The notes: generated by a model not told the origin, from the sequence alone. Positions 1-8,187 are shown, counted from the stretch's first letter. The stretch: DNA of 59,121 nucleotides from Pandoraea cepalis (GCF_902459665.1 NZ_CABPSL010000026.1:1-59121); one strand, 5' to 3'. A program made the numbers and translations.

Positions 1-4
1 TCGC

Positions 5-26
5 GTCCGCTTAAATTTAAGCGGAC
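5..26. repeat. Perfect 22-bp palindrome at the window edge
   Basis: Each 11-base arm reads GTCCGCTTAAA and is followed directly by its reverse complement. The AT-rich centre and GC-rich flanks look like two terminal inverted repeats of a transposable element placed head to head, which would fit the transposase remnant just downstream. No complete element can be delimited because the window begins here. A regulatory palindrome is the alternative. Confidence 0.5.
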
Positions 27-76
27 ACTATCTGTCGGCACAACGAGACCCGCAAGATGGGTTCGCCAGCCGCTTA

Positions 77-364
77 CCGGAATTTGTCAGCACGGCGCTG
101 TTGAAATGGGCGGTCCAGGAGCAGATCGAGACAGCGTTGATTGATCCGGGCAAGCCTTGGCAGAACGGCACCAACGAAAGCTTCAACGGAAAATTCCGTG
201 ATGAGTGTTTGGCGATGGAGTGGTTTCGGAACCGGATCGAAGCGAGGATCGTGATCGAAGATTGGCGGACTCACTACAACGAAGTGCGTCCGCATTCGAG
301 TTTGCAGTACCTAACACCGGCAGAATTTCGCCGGGCTAGCGAATGCGGGGCCGTGAGTCTCTAG
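77..364 (+). pseudogene. IS3-family transposase, C-terminal remnant
   Basis: The frame reads PEFVSTALLKW and then the IS3 OrfB integrase-core signatures: PWQNGTNESFNGKFRDE, which carries the catalytic Glu, followed by a segment ending HYNEVRPHSSL. It ends at a TAG stop after about 95 residues. The first two thirds of the DDE domain, including both catalytic Asp residues, are absent. Upstream of the Pro-Glu-Phe the frame no longer resembles an IS3 transposase, so the element was truncated at its 5' side. It cannot transpose by itself. No matching orfA or clear terminal repeat is present. Confidence 0.85.
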
Positions 365-581
365 ACACCAGTGGTACGAAAAAACCAGTCAGGTCACCCT
401 CATCAAATTTTTAAGACATTGATTTTATTAATTTTTCCAGACGGTGGCGAGCGCCCTACTTTGTGTCCGCCAACTAGCGTTCGGGACGCAACTATCGAAA
501 CACATGAAGAAGCCGGATCGCATTTTCATTTGCAAACGGGTGATCGAAGTGTTGACGGGCCTGTCCTGATATGGACCACTT

Positions 582-998
582 TCAGTGGAGCATCGTCACT
601 GGCGTGGAGCCAAAGTGCCACAGTCGGGCGAGCACGGCCCATCTGTGAAAGAAGCCTAGGTGGCTCGCATCAAGGATCACAATATCCGCATGGCTTTGTG
701 CGGCATATTGCGCGATGGTTCGTTCCGCCGGCCCGAACACCCGCTTCCACGTATATGGGACACCGGCGTCTTCAAGAATCGCCCGAGTCTGCATGAGCGC
801 ATCGCGCGCGGCCTGCTTTTCGCGTCTATGCAATGCGCTCAGGGAATGGAACGCAACGGCGCGACTTCCGGCCGCATCGTCAAGCACTTCGATGATCTCG
901 ACGTTGGACACACATCGCTCGGCGAACATGAGTGCGCCGTGACGTGCCGCCTCGATGGCGCCTTGGGTTCCGAGCACGGGAATGAGTACTTTAAGCAC
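582..998 (-). CDS. Universal stress protein (UspA fold), non-canonical ATP site
   Basis: A 138-residue single-domain USP starting VLKVLIPVLGTQGA. I place the start at a GTG (998) because GGAGG lies 6 nt upstream; the open frame continues upstream without a ribosome binding site. The beta-strand order and an HADIVILDASH segment near residue 110 match the UspA fold. The usual G-x2-G-x9-G-S/T nucleotide loop is missing (DASHLGFFHRW instead), so ATP binding is doubtful. It stands between transposase debris and a drug efflux locus, far from the other USP genes of this window. It may be a displaced member of the stress locus. Substrate and partner are unknown. Confidence 0.8.
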   Translation of the reverse strand: MLKVLIPVLGTQGAIEAARHGALMFAERCVSNVEIIEVLDDAAGSRAVAFHSLSALHRREKQAARDALMQTRAILEDAGVPYTWKRVFGPAERTIAQYAAQSHADIVILDASHLGFFHRWAVLARLWHFGSTPVTMLH

Positions 999-1142
999 AA
1001 TGAACCTCCGCTCCGTTGACACGCTGCTTCTTCGTCCATTCCATTCAAGCACAGCAAATGCAACGACGACGTAAACGCTCGGAATTGCGCCGTAAAAATC
1101 CGATCAAAATTTTCGGCTAGGTGTGCCTGGCGCGAAAACGCG

Positions 1143-1292
1143 ATGACGGGAATATCCGTCGCGTCGAAAACCCTGCCACCCGCCTACGCGGCGATTATCG
1201 GCGTGATGTTGTTTGCCATGATCACGTTGCTGTTGACGCTGTGGCGGCTTTGGTCGGCGCGTCAGGATCTGCGCCGCGTGCCGTCTCGCTGA
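1143..1292 (+). CDS. Possible small single-pass membrane protein (49 aa)
   Basis: An ATG frame of 49 codons encodes a short polar N terminus (MTGISVASKTLPPAY), a continuous hydrophobic stretch of about 22 residues (AAIIGVMLFAMITLLLTLWRL) and a basic tail (WSARQDLRRVPSR). This is the typical layout of a small inner membrane protein with a positive cytoplasmic end. It converges on the membrane fusion protein gene. No good ribosome binding site is visible, and the family is not recognised. It could be a chance frame; the clean hydrophobic segment is the main argument for it. Confidence 0.35.
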   Translation: MTGISVASKTLPPAYAAIIGVMLFAMITLLLTLWRLWSARQDLRRVPSR

Positions 1293-1388
1293 CTTGTTCG
1301 GGCGCGCCGGCCGGTGCGACCAACGCGTCGACCAACACCCGCGAGAACACATGGGGAATGGAACGCGCCGACCAGCCCAGACGAAAGC

Positions 1389-2651
1389 TCAATCGCTCAC
1401 GCCGTTGGGCGGGGTTGCGTTGCGCGCGATGATCGCCGCGATTTCGGCATCCGCCTGCGCGCCATAGTGATCGAACACGTCGGTGCGATAGCTCGTTGTT
1501 GTCGCCGCTGCAAGTTGTGATCCCGAGTCGTCGCGCGTGCTGACATCCACTTGCATCGAGAGTCCGAGGCGCAGCGGATGTGCCGCGAGTTCGCGAGGAT
1601 CAAGTTGAATGCGCACGGGAAGGCGCTGCACGACCTTGATCCAGTTTCCCGTGGCGTTCTGTGCGGGGAGTACCGCAAAAGCGCTGCCCGTACCGGCGGA
1701 AAAACCGACGACATGTCCGTGGTACGTCACGCTCGATCCATAGACGTCCGCGCTCAGCGTGACCGGCTGTCCAATGCGCATGTGCCTGAGCTGGACTTCC
1801 TTGAAGTTCGCCTCGACCCACACGCCATTAAGAGGCACTATCGCCATCAGCGGCGCCCCCGAGGACACATGCTGTCCGACCTGAACGGCACGTCGGGCGA
1901 CATAGCCCGTCACCGGCGCCGGCAACGTGTTCCGCGCGAACGCGAGATATGCCGCCCGAACATTGGCCGCCGCGGCCTGCACCGTCGGATGTTGCGCAAT
2001 GCTCGTTCGTGCCGTCAACGCGCGATTCGCATTCCCCTGCTGGCGGGCGGCGTCAACCGCGGCGCGCGCAGCGTCGACCGCATCGCGAGCATGCGCAATG
2101 TCCTCTCCGGAAACCGCCCCGGTGCCCGCCAACGCCTCGCGGCGCTTCAGATCGGCGATGGCACGCGTCAGATCCGCCTGCCGTTGTGTCAGTGCCGCAC
2201 TGTAGAAGTTGTTGTTGGCATAGAGGCCACTCACCTGCCGCACGGCCTGGCCAAGCGCTGCCTCGGCATTCTGTAGTGTGACTGCGGCATCGGCCGCGTC
2301 GAGCTTTACGACGGGATCGCCGGACTTCACGATTTGGGTATCGTCGGCATTGACGGCAATCACCGTGCCCGCAACCTGGGGCGTCAATTGCACGAGGTTG
2401 CCACTCACGTAGGCATCGTCGGTCGTCTGGTGAAAGCGTGCGTATCCGTAGTAGTAAGTCGCCCATGCCGCGCCGGCGGCCACCGTCGTAACGGCGAGGA
2501 ACGCCAGCAGGCGATTGCGTCGCGATAAACGCCCCGTGGTCGCCGACGTGGTCGGCGCCGACGCCGGTTCGGTGCGCCCTACCCCGCTATCCTTCGTGTG
2601 CGCTGGCTGACGGTCTCCCGCGGCGCCTTCGATGTTGTTGGTGTCGGTCAT
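1389..2651 (-). CDS. emrA: EmrA/HlyD-type membrane fusion protein of a multidrug efflux pump
   Basis: A 420-residue periplasmic adaptor that links an inner membrane MFS pump to an outer membrane channel. An acidic, Ser/Thr-rich cytoplasmic N terminus is followed by one membrane segment (LLAFLAVTTVAAGAAWATYYYG). The biotinyl-lipoyl motif comes next (TDDAYVSGNLVQLTPQVAGTV), then a long Ala/Gln-rich coiled coil (about residues 120-220), then the second lipoyl half (LPAPVTGYVARRAVQVGQHV) and a beta-barrel domain. The start at 2651 has AGGAG 7 nt upstream and is preferred to an ATG 14 codons further upstream. It is last in a same-strand run of MFS pump, MarR, outer membrane factor and this gene, 38 bp after the outer membrane factor gene. 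Confidence 0.9.
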   Translation of the reverse strand: MTDTNNIEGAAGDRQPAHTKDSGVGRTEPASAPTTSATTGRLSRRNRLLAFLAVTTVAAGAAWATYYYGYARFHQTTDDAYVSGNLVQLTPQVAGTVIAVNADDTQIVKSGDPVVKLDAADAAVTLQNAEAALGQAVRQVSGLYANNNFYSAALTQRQADLTRAIADLKRREALAGTGAVSGEDIAHARDAVDAARAAVDAARQQGNANRALTARTSIAQHPTVQAAAANVRAAYLAFARNTLPAPVTGYVARRAVQVGQHVSSGAPLMAIVPLNGVWVEANFKEVQLRHMRIGQPVTLSADVYGSSVTYHGHVVGFSAGTGSAFAVLPAQNATGNWIKVVQRLPVRIQLDPRELAAHPLRLGLSMQVDVSTRDDSGSQLAAATTTSYRTDVFDHYGAQADAEIAAIIARNATPPNGVSD

Positions 2652-2689
2652 GATCTTGCTCCTGTCATTCGGTGTTCGAGTCGTTACGT

Positions 2690-4180
2690 TCAACGCGCCG
2701 CCACCGCGGCCGGCGTATTACGCGGATGCGCCACGGACGCATCCACAAAGCCGCCCCCCAGCGCCGCAGCCAATTGAATCTGTCGATCGCGACGACGCAT
2801 TTGCAGATCGGCTACGGATGCTTCTGCGGCGAGTGTGTTCAAGTCGGCGTCGAGGGCCGTGAGCTGGTTGGCGATGCCGGTCTGGAATTGCAGACTCGCG
2901 AGGTGGTTGGCCTGGCGTGCGGCGTTCTGGGCATCGCGCGCATCGTTGAGCTGTCCATCCGTTGTGCGGAGTTCGGCAATTTGTGTGGCGACTTGACCTA
3001 ACGCCGTCAAAAGCGTTTGGTTGTAACGGGCGACGGCACCGTCATATTCCGCATAGCGTCCCTTGAGCTGGGCACGCAATGCGCCTGCATCGAAGATTGG
3101 GAGATGAATGGCCGCCCCCATGGACGCCGTGCGGCTCGCGGCGGTGAGCAATCGACCCAAGCCGAGCACGTCGAGGCCGACAGCCGCGCTCAAGTTGATG
3201 TCCGGATAAAACTCGGCTTTGGCCACTTGCACTTCATGGGTGAGCGAAACAACGCGCCAGCGCGCGGCCACGATATCGGGGCGCCGACTCACGAGGTCCG
3301 CGGGCAGATTGTCAGGCAGGCGAATGTCGTTACCCATGCTCAGGGCCGGTCGAGCGATCGACAGCCCACGGTCGGGCCCCTCCCCCATCAGCGAGGCAAG
3401 TTGATAGCGGGTGGCGAGAATGCTGCCGTCCAGACCCACAAGCTTGCTTTTGCTCGCCGAGAGGCGGGTTTGCGCCAACTTGTGTTGGACTTCCGTATCG
3501 AGCCCGGTCGCAACGCGGCGGCTTTCGATGGCGTTGATCTTTTCGCGGTTGCGCACCTCGCGCTCAGCCATGTCGTGCAACACGAACTGAAGCGCGAGCC
3601 GGTTGTACGTGCGGGCAATTGCCTCGGTCAAGGTGAGCCGCACCATTTCCGCATCGGCACGCGCGGCCTCGGCTTGCGACACGCTCGCTTTGAGCGCCTC
3701 GCGATTTTTGCCCCATAGATCAAGGTCGAAGGACGCGGACAAAAGCCCCCGATTCTCCGTTTGCCAGGAACCGGCATAAGGCGGCGGAACCAATGCATTG
3801 GCGCTGTATTGGGTGCGCGTGAGCGCGTTATCCGCATCGATATGCGGCAGCGTCTTGGCGCTCGCGGTTTCGCTGAAGGCTTCGGCGGCGGCCACGCGAG
3901 CGCGTGCCTGCTCGAGTGTCGGACTCCCGCCAAGCGCCTCGGCGATCAGTGCGCTCAGTTGGCTGTCGCCAAACTGGTCCGCCCAGTCCGAAGACGGCCA
4001 GTGACCTCGTTCGGCAGGAAGGCTTTGCGATGAAGCGTAGTGCTCCGGCGTCGACATTTGCCGGTCGTCATGAATGCCTGAGAAGTTCGCACAGGCGGAC
4101 GTAATGGCAATACACATCGTCGACAGGGCCAGCGTGAGCCCTCGCGAAACGGCTTTGACGGTTAAATTCTGCGTTTTCAT
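2690..4180 (-). CDS. Outer membrane efflux factor (NodT/OprM family)
   Basis: A 496-residue TolC-like trimeric channel protein with the paired OEP domains of the RND/MFS-linked NodT family (LDLWGKNREALKASVSQAEAARAD and a second half ending near QLAAALGGGFV). The N terminus has a signal sequence ending ITSAC, which resembles a lipobox although the -3 residue is unusual. The start at 4180 follows ACAGGTCAG and is preferred to an upstream ATG at 4222. The ribosome binding region is itself part of an inverted repeat (4183-4196) resembling the operator sequences of the pump and marR promoters. Function: outer membrane exit duct for the adjacent EmrAB-type pump. Confidence 0.9.
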   Translation of the reverse strand: MKTQNLTVKAVSRGLTLALSTMCIAITSACANFSGIHDDRQMSTPEHYASSQSLPAERGHWPSSDWADQFGDSQLSALIAEALGGSPTLEQARARVAAAEAFSETASAKTLPHIDADNALTRTQYSANALVPPPYAGSWQTENRGLLSASFDLDLWGKNREALKASVSQAEAARADAEMVRLTLTEAIARTYNRLALQFVLHDMAEREVRNREKINAIESRRVATGLDTEVQHKLAQTRLSASKSKLVGLDGSILATRYQLASLMGEGPDRGLSIARPALSMGNDIRLPDNLPADLVSRRPDIVAARWRVVSLTHEVQVAKAEFYPDINLSAAVGLDVLGLGRLLTAASRTASMGAAIHLPIFDAGALRAQLKGRYAEYDGAVARYNQTLLTALGQVATQIAELRTTDGQLNDARDAQNAARQANHLASLQFQTGIANQLTALDADLNTLAAEASVADLQMRRRDRQIQLAAALGGGFVDASVAHPRNTPAAVAAR

Positions 4181-4182
4181 TT

Positions 4183-4196
4183 TCTGACCTGTCAGA
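4183..4196 (-). promoter_or_regulatory. MarR operator-like inverted repeat over the RBS of the outer membrane factor gene
   Basis: TCTGAC-CT-GTCAGA, a perfect inverted repeat with 6-base arms. The same half-site (ATCTGAC/GTCAGAT) recurs in the promoters of marR and the MFS pump gene. It sits within 16 bases of the start codon and includes the Shine-Dalgarno bases. Confidence 0.55.
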
Positions 4197-4233
4197 TAAT
4201 TGGGGAAAAAAAGACGAAACACGGTCTCGCCCT

Positions 4234-4674
4234 TTATTCATCCCCCACAAACTTTGTCAAAAGCCGCTTCAGCTCTTCAAATTCCGACGCGCTGAAGTTC
4301 CGTAGTCTAGCGTTGAGCACCGGCGGTACGATCGCGGGAATTCGGCCTGCCGCCGTTTCGCCGGCTGTGGTCAAACTTAGGTTGACGACACGGCGATCTT
4401 CGACGCTGCGTGATCGACTCAGCAGGCCCTTCGCCTCAAGCTTATCGAGCATACGAGTCATGAGTCCGGTATCGATACCGAGCAGGCGCGACAGTTCGAA
4501 CGGCGTCGTGGCAACGCCGCGCTGCAACGACAGCAGAATGCCCATTTGTTGGCTGGAAATATCGAGTTCCTTGAGCTTGGCATCCACTTCGGCGGACAAG
4601 AGGTTGCGCGCCTTGGTCAGCAAGAATCCAATGCTTTGCGTCAGGCTGAAATTCATCGCGCTATAGTGATCCAT
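4234..4674 (-). CDS. MarR-family transcriptional repressor
   Basis: A 146-residue winged-helix regulator. It carries the MarR recognition region SSQQMGILLSLQRGVATTPFELSRLLGIDTGLMTRMLDKLEAKGLLSRSRSVEDRRVVNL, including the conserved D-x-R wing (VEDRR). The ATG at 4674 has AGGAG 6 nt upstream. It lies between the pump gene and the outer membrane factor gene on the same strand, which makes it the likely local repressor of the efflux system (like EmrR/MprA). Its own promoter (4700-4728) carries an operator-like half-site in the spacer, so it is probably autoregulated. The inducing ligand is unknown. Confidence 0.9.
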   Translation of the reverse strand: MDHYSAMNFSLTQSIGFLLTKARNLLSAEVDAKLKELDISSQQMGILLSLQRGVATTPFELSRLLGIDTGLMTRMLDKLEAKGLLSRSRSVEDRRVVNLSLTTAGETAAGRIPAIVPPVLNARLRNFSASEFEELKRLLTKFVGDE

Positions 4675-4689
4675 GGCAGGCTCCTTTTG

Positions 4690-4728
4690 TCTGATTTACA
4701 CAATAGGTGCAAAGTCAGATAATGTCAA
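4690..4728 (-). promoter_or_regulatory. marR promoter with embedded operator half-sites
   Basis: On the minus strand TTGACA (4728-4723), a 17-base spacer and TATTGT (4705-4700) form a near-consensus sigma70 promoter. The spacer begins TTATCTGAC, and an inverted half-site ATCAGAC (4695-4689) lies at the expected transcription start. A repressor bound here would block RNA polymerase. Confidence 0.6.
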
Positions 4729-4753
4729 GTGCGAAACGCTGTCCGCAAGGCGA

Positions 4754-6316
4754 TCAGTGCCCTGCGGCGCCCGCCCCGCCGGCCCCTGCCCCCTTCACTG
4801 GCCGGGTGACCCAGATCAACGGAATGATGACGATAAAGATGACCGACGACAGCCAGAAAATGTCGTTCAGTCCCAGAATCGTCGCCTGCGCATTCAGGGC
4901 GCGTTCGAGCAGCGCGAGCGCTTTCGGTGTGCCCGCGCCCGCGGCGAGCTGCAATTTGTCCAGCGTGTCAACGAACGCGGGATGATGGATGCTCGTTTGC
5001 TCTGCCAGACGCGCGTGATGCAGAACCGTCCGGTTGTTCCAGCCGGTCGCGACCAGCGACGTTCCCACGGCACCCGTGAATATCCTGGCGAAGTTCGACA
5101 AGCCTGCGGCCGCGGGGATCTTTTCCGGGGGTAAGCCGGACAGGATGATGGCCGTCAGCGGCGTGAAGAACAACGCTGTCGGGATGCCCTGCAACAGCGT
5201 CGGAAGTACGAGACTGAAACGGTCGATATCGGACGTGTAGTGCGAGCGCATAAAAAACACGCCTGCGAAGCCGATGAAGGCGAGCGTCGCGAGAACCCGC
5301 ATATCGGAGCGAGGCATGATGCGCCCCATGATCGGCGCCAGTATGACGGCGAAGATGCCCAACGGCGCGGTGACCAGTCCCGCATCGATCGCGGGGTAGC
5401 CAAGGGATCCTTGTATCCACTGCGGCAGGATGACGAGATTTGCGAAGAACACCGCGTAGGCGACCGAGATCGCCACCGTCCCACCCAGGAAATTGCGGCG
5501 TTGAAACAGTCGTAGATCGACAACAGGTCGTTCCTCGGTCAGCTCCCATATCAGGAAGAACGCGAACGAGACCAGCGCAACCACCCCAAGCGCCCAGATG
5601 ATTGGCGAGTCGAACCAGTCAAGATCTTTTCCCTTGTCCAACATGATCTGCAGCGATCCGACCCACGCAATCAGCGAGACGAGACCCACTTTGTCGATGG
5701 GCAACTTTCGGGAAGGCGTTTCGTGTTCGCGGTAGATAGCCCAGATCGCGGCCGCCGCGAAAAGACCCACCGGGATATTGATATAGAAGATCCACGACCA
5801 ACTGTAGCTATCGGTAATCCACCCGCCAAGCGCCGGGCCCGCGATCGGCCCGACCGTAGCGGTCATCGCCCAAAGCGAGAGCGCGCTGGCGCTCTTGTCC
5901 TTTGGGAACGACGCCAGCAGCAAGGCCTGAGACAATGGCACGAGCGGACCCGCCACCGCGCCTTGCACCACGCGCGCGACAAGCAGGGTCATCAAATTCG
6001 GCGCAAGCCCGCATGCCGCAGAGGACAGAACGAACAGCAGAATCGCCCAGACAAACAACCTCACTTGTCCAACGCGCTGCGTCAACCAACCCGTCAGTGG
6101 AATCGAGACTGCGTTCGCCGCGGCAAAGAGCGTGATCACCCATGTCCCCTCGTCTACCGACACTCCCAAATTGCCCGAGAGCGTCGGAATCGCAACGTTT
6201 GCGATGGACGAGTCGAGCACATTCATGAAAGTAGCGAGCGCGACGGCGAACGTGCCGATCGCAAAGCGCGCGCCGGTGAGAGGCGCAGGCGCGCCGGTAG
6301 CGCTGGACGGGGTCAT
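4754..6316 (-). CDS. emrB: EmrB/QacA-type MFS drug efflux pump (DHA2 family)
   Basis: A 520-residue inner membrane drug:proton antiporter of the 14-helix DHA2 family. Motif C-like and family signatures are visible: LDSSIANVAIPTLSGNLG near residue 34 in helix 1, WVITLFAAANAVSIPLTGWL in helix 2, GWRW-type SWSWIFYINIPVG near residue 170. The C terminus is a Gly/Ala-rich tail. It should expel hydrophobic compounds through the adaptor (1389-2651) and outer membrane factor (2690-4180) encoded downstream. The ATG at 6316 lies behind a leader of about 150 nt that contains more operator-like sequence. Confidence 0.92.
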   Translation of the reverse strand: MTPSSATGAPAPLTGARFAIGTFAVALATFMNVLDSSIANVAIPTLSGNLGVSVDEGTWVITLFAAANAVSIPLTGWLTQRVGQVRLFVWAILLFVLSSAACGLAPNLMTLLVARVVQGAVAGPLVPLSQALLLASFPKDKSASALSLWAMTATVGPIAGPALGGWITDSYSWSWIFYINIPVGLFAAAAIWAIYREHETPSRKLPIDKVGLVSLIAWVGSLQIMLDKGKDLDWFDSPIIWALGVVALVSFAFFLIWELTEERPVVDLRLFQRRNFLGGTVAISVAYAVFFANLVILPQWIQGSLGYPAIDAGLVTAPLGIFAVILAPIMGRIMPRSDMRVLATLAFIGFAGVFFMRSHYTSDIDRFSLVLPTLLQGIPTALFFTPLTAIILSGLPPEKIPAAAGLSNFARIFTGAVGTSLVATGWNNRTVLHHARLAEQTSIHHPAFVDTLDKLQLAAGAGTPKALALLERALNAQATILGLNDIFWLSSVIFIVIIPLIWVTRPVKGAGAGGAGAAGH

Positions 6317-6331
6317 GGTAAGCCTCAGGTT

Positions 6332-6366
6332 ATAGTTGATAAATCACTATTTGATTTGTCAGATAA
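6332..6366 (-). promoter_or_regulatory. Operator-like cluster in the emrB leader
   Basis: GTCAGATAA (6358-6366) repeats the half-site seen upstream of marR and the outer membrane factor gene. Next to it ATAGT (6332-6336) and ACTAT (6346-6350) flank TGATAAATCA, an AT-rich inverted repeat typical of MarR sites. The cluster sits just upstream of the emrB start codon. Confidence 0.45.
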
Positions 6367-6458
6367 ATGATCGAAAATTCGGGCGTCCTCGTGAATCAAC
6401 ATCCGGTGACGCCCGACATGCCTGCGCGGCGAACAGCTCTCGGGAGCGGTCTCTACTT

Positions 6459-6498
6459 TTCTGACCTAAACTATAATTGACTTAGCAGATAAATTCAA
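6459..6498 (-). promoter_or_regulatory. emrB promoter with operator half-sites
   Basis: On the minus strand TTGAAT (6498-6493), 17 bases and TATAGT (6475-6470). The spacer starts with TTATCTGC and the region at the predicted start has AGGTCAGAA (6467-6459). The layout is the same as in the marR promoter: half-site in the spacer and inverted half-site at +1. Confidence 0.55.
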
Positions 6499-6537
6499 AG
6501 TCTTTCTTAATTTGTTTGCCTGGCGGATCGCCATTTC

Positions 6538-6556
6538 GTATCGATTGATATAAAAT
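6538..6556 (+). promoter_or_regulatory. TetR operator/promoter of the tetR gene
   Basis: GTATCGATTGATATAAAAT contains the inverted repeat TATC-GATT-GATA and an AT-rich -10-like element. Seventeen of 19 bases recur upstream of the SDR gene (8118-8100, minus strand), which supports a shared operator. Confidence 0.6.
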
Positions 6557-6585
6557 CGGCTTTTCCCTTGATTCAGGAGCCGCTC

Positions 6586-7188
6586 ATGGGTCGTCCACGC
6601 GGATTCGATTCGACGGATGTCCTCAACGCCGCCCGCGATGCTTTTTGGGCGCGCGGTTACGAAGCGACATCGACGCGTGATCTGGTGAAGGCGACGGGGC
6701 TCACACAGCCGAGTCTCTATAACGCGTTCGGCGACAAACGCACCCTGTTCCTTCGTGTACTGGACCACTATTTGAACCAGACGCTGCGCGAGCGTATTGC
6801 CCAGCACGAGTCGGCGGCGACGCCGGGCGCGGCGCTGACGGAATTTTTCGCCGACGTTGTCCAGCGATCGCTCGACGACAAGGCACAACGTGGTTGTCTG
6901 ATGGTGAACTCGGTGCTTGAGGCTGCGCCGGGCGATTCGGCATTGCGCGATGCCATTACCGAGGAGCTCACCCGCATTCGCGACTTCTTTCTGCGCAGTA
7001 TTGATGCCGGCCAGCGCACCGGTGAAATGCGCGCCGACATTGACGCCGGGCAGGCTGCCGATCATTTGCTTGCCCTTTTGCTCGGCCTTCGCGTGATCGC
7101 GCGCGTGCACCCTGTACGTGATTGGCTGGTCGGGGCGGTATCTCCCGCCCTGTCGCACCTTGGATTGCGCCCCCTGAGCCTCGATTGA
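6586..7188 (+). CDS. TetR/AcrR-family transcriptional regulator
   Basis: A 200-residue repressor. The N-terminal helix-turn-helix is clear: VLNAARDAFWARGYEATSTRDLVKATGLTQPSLYNAFGDKRTLF, residues about 11-54. The remainder is a helical ligand-binding domain. The ATG at 6586 follows CAGGAG by 6 nt and gives the usual MGRPRGFD start of this subfamily. It is divergent from emrB and convergent with the SDR gene at 7220-7939. The shared 19-base sequence in front of both genes suggests that it represses itself and the SDR. Control of emrB is possible but not shown by a matching site there. Confidence 0.88.
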   Translation: MGRPRGFDSTDVLNAARDAFWARGYEATSTRDLVKATGLTQPSLYNAFGDKRTLFLRVLDHYLNQTLRERIAQHESAATPGAALTEFFADVVQRSLDDKAQRGCLMVNSVLEAAPGDSALRDAITEELTRIRDFFLRSIDAGQRTGEMRADIDAGQAADHLLALLLGLRVIARVHPVRDWLVGAVSPALSHLGLRPLSLD

Positions 7189-7219
7189 ACCGCGCCATCG
7201 AGGGCGCTGAAGAACGCGG

Positions 7220-7939
7220 TCAGATCATTGCGCGTCCGATCGATGCCCCACCGTCGACAAACAGTGTTTGTCCCGTGATGAAACCGGCGTCTTCGCCCAG
7301 CAGGAACGCTACGGCGGCGGCCAACTCATCGGGGCGTCCGAACCGCTTCATCGGAACGAGCGAGAGAAAGCGCTGCTCGGCCTCGCTCCCCGGCGGCGTG
7401 TTGGCACGAAACATTTCGGTTTCGGTCGGCCCGGGGGCGACAGCGTTTACGGTGATCCCCGTCTCGGCCAACTCCAGGGCCCAGGTTCGCGTAAAGCTGA
7501 TCATCGCGGCTTTCGCGGCCGCATAGGTCGATCGCTTGGCAACGCCCAGGACCACGAGACTGGACAGATTGACGATGCGCCCCCACCCCCTCGCCGTCAT
7601 CCCGGGCAGCAGCGCCTGGACCGTCTGCACGGCGGGCACGAGGTTCTCCCGCAGGGTGTTATCGAGACCATCGAGGTCAATCGAGCCGAGCGGTGAGAGC
7701 TCAATGAACCCGACGTTGTTCACCACGCCGTCGAAGGCGAAGCGCTTTGCCAAGTCGTTGAGGACATCCGTTGTGGCTTGCCGATCCGTCAAGTCGACGG
7801 AGACTAGCGTGCCGGGGAAGCTGGCGTCGTTTGCACTGCGCGAGAGACCGACAACATGATGGCCCGCTGCGGCCAGGCGCTCGCTGAGGGCGCGGCCAAT
7901 GCCTTTGCTAGCGCCAGTGATCAGGAAAGTTCGTTTCAT
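7220..7939 (-). CDS. SDR-family NAD(P)-dependent oxidoreductase
   Basis: A 239-residue short-chain dehydrogenase/reductase. It has the cofactor motif TGASKGIG (residues 8-15), the NNVG motif, the catalytic Ser (NLSSLV) and the YAAAK motif, and ends in the common FITGQTLFVDGG segment. I choose the ATG at 7939 because it places TGxxxGxG at the normal distance; the frame is open up to 8044. The substrate cannot be told. A promoter-operator at 8100-8118 matches that of the neighbouring TetR gene, so it is probably induced by the TetR ligand, perhaps a reactive carbonyl or quinone. Confidence 0.88.
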   Translation of the reverse strand: MKRTFLITGASKGIGRALSERLAAAGHHVVGLSRSANDASFPGTLVSVDLTDRQATTDVLNDLAKRFAFDGVVNNVGFIELSPLGSIDLDGLDNTLRENLVPAVQTVQALLPGMTARGWGRIVNLSSLVVLGVAKRSTYAAAKAAMISFTRTWALELAETGITVNAVAPGPTETEMFRANTPPGSEAEQRFLSLVPMKRFGRPDELAAAVAFLLGEDAGFITGQTLFVDGGASIGRAMI

Positions 7940-8099
7940 TTCAGGGGTACCTTGATGGATATATGGATGGCGAAACTGCTGCGGCATCGACTCGTCCGTC
8001 CTATGACGCGTATCGCGCCGGCCCGTGAACGACCATGAGTCCATTCACGGGCAATGGCGTTGCGCGTTCAAACACCGCGCTGCAGCACGACGCGACACC

Positions 8100-8118
8100 A
8101 TTATATATCATTCGATAC
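8100..8118 (-). promoter_or_regulatory. TetR operator/promoter of the SDR gene
   Basis: Read on the minus strand, GTATCGAATGATATATAAT holds TATC-GAAT-GATA followed by TATAAT (8105-8100), a consensus -10. It matches the tetR upstream site (6538-6556) at 17 of 19 positions. Predicted transcription starts near 8093 and leaves a leader of about 150 nt. Confidence 0.6.
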
Positions 8119-8187
8119 AAAACGCGCTGCCCCCTGAATTTTTCGACGGCGAGGTGCCCGGTCCGCCGAAGGCATCACGTGGATGCG

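Noticed and set aside
504-569. 21-codon frame MKKPDRIFICKRVIEVLTGLS
   Set aside because: It is very short, lacks a ribosome binding site and lies in transposon debris. It may be a gene fragment but cannot be assigned.
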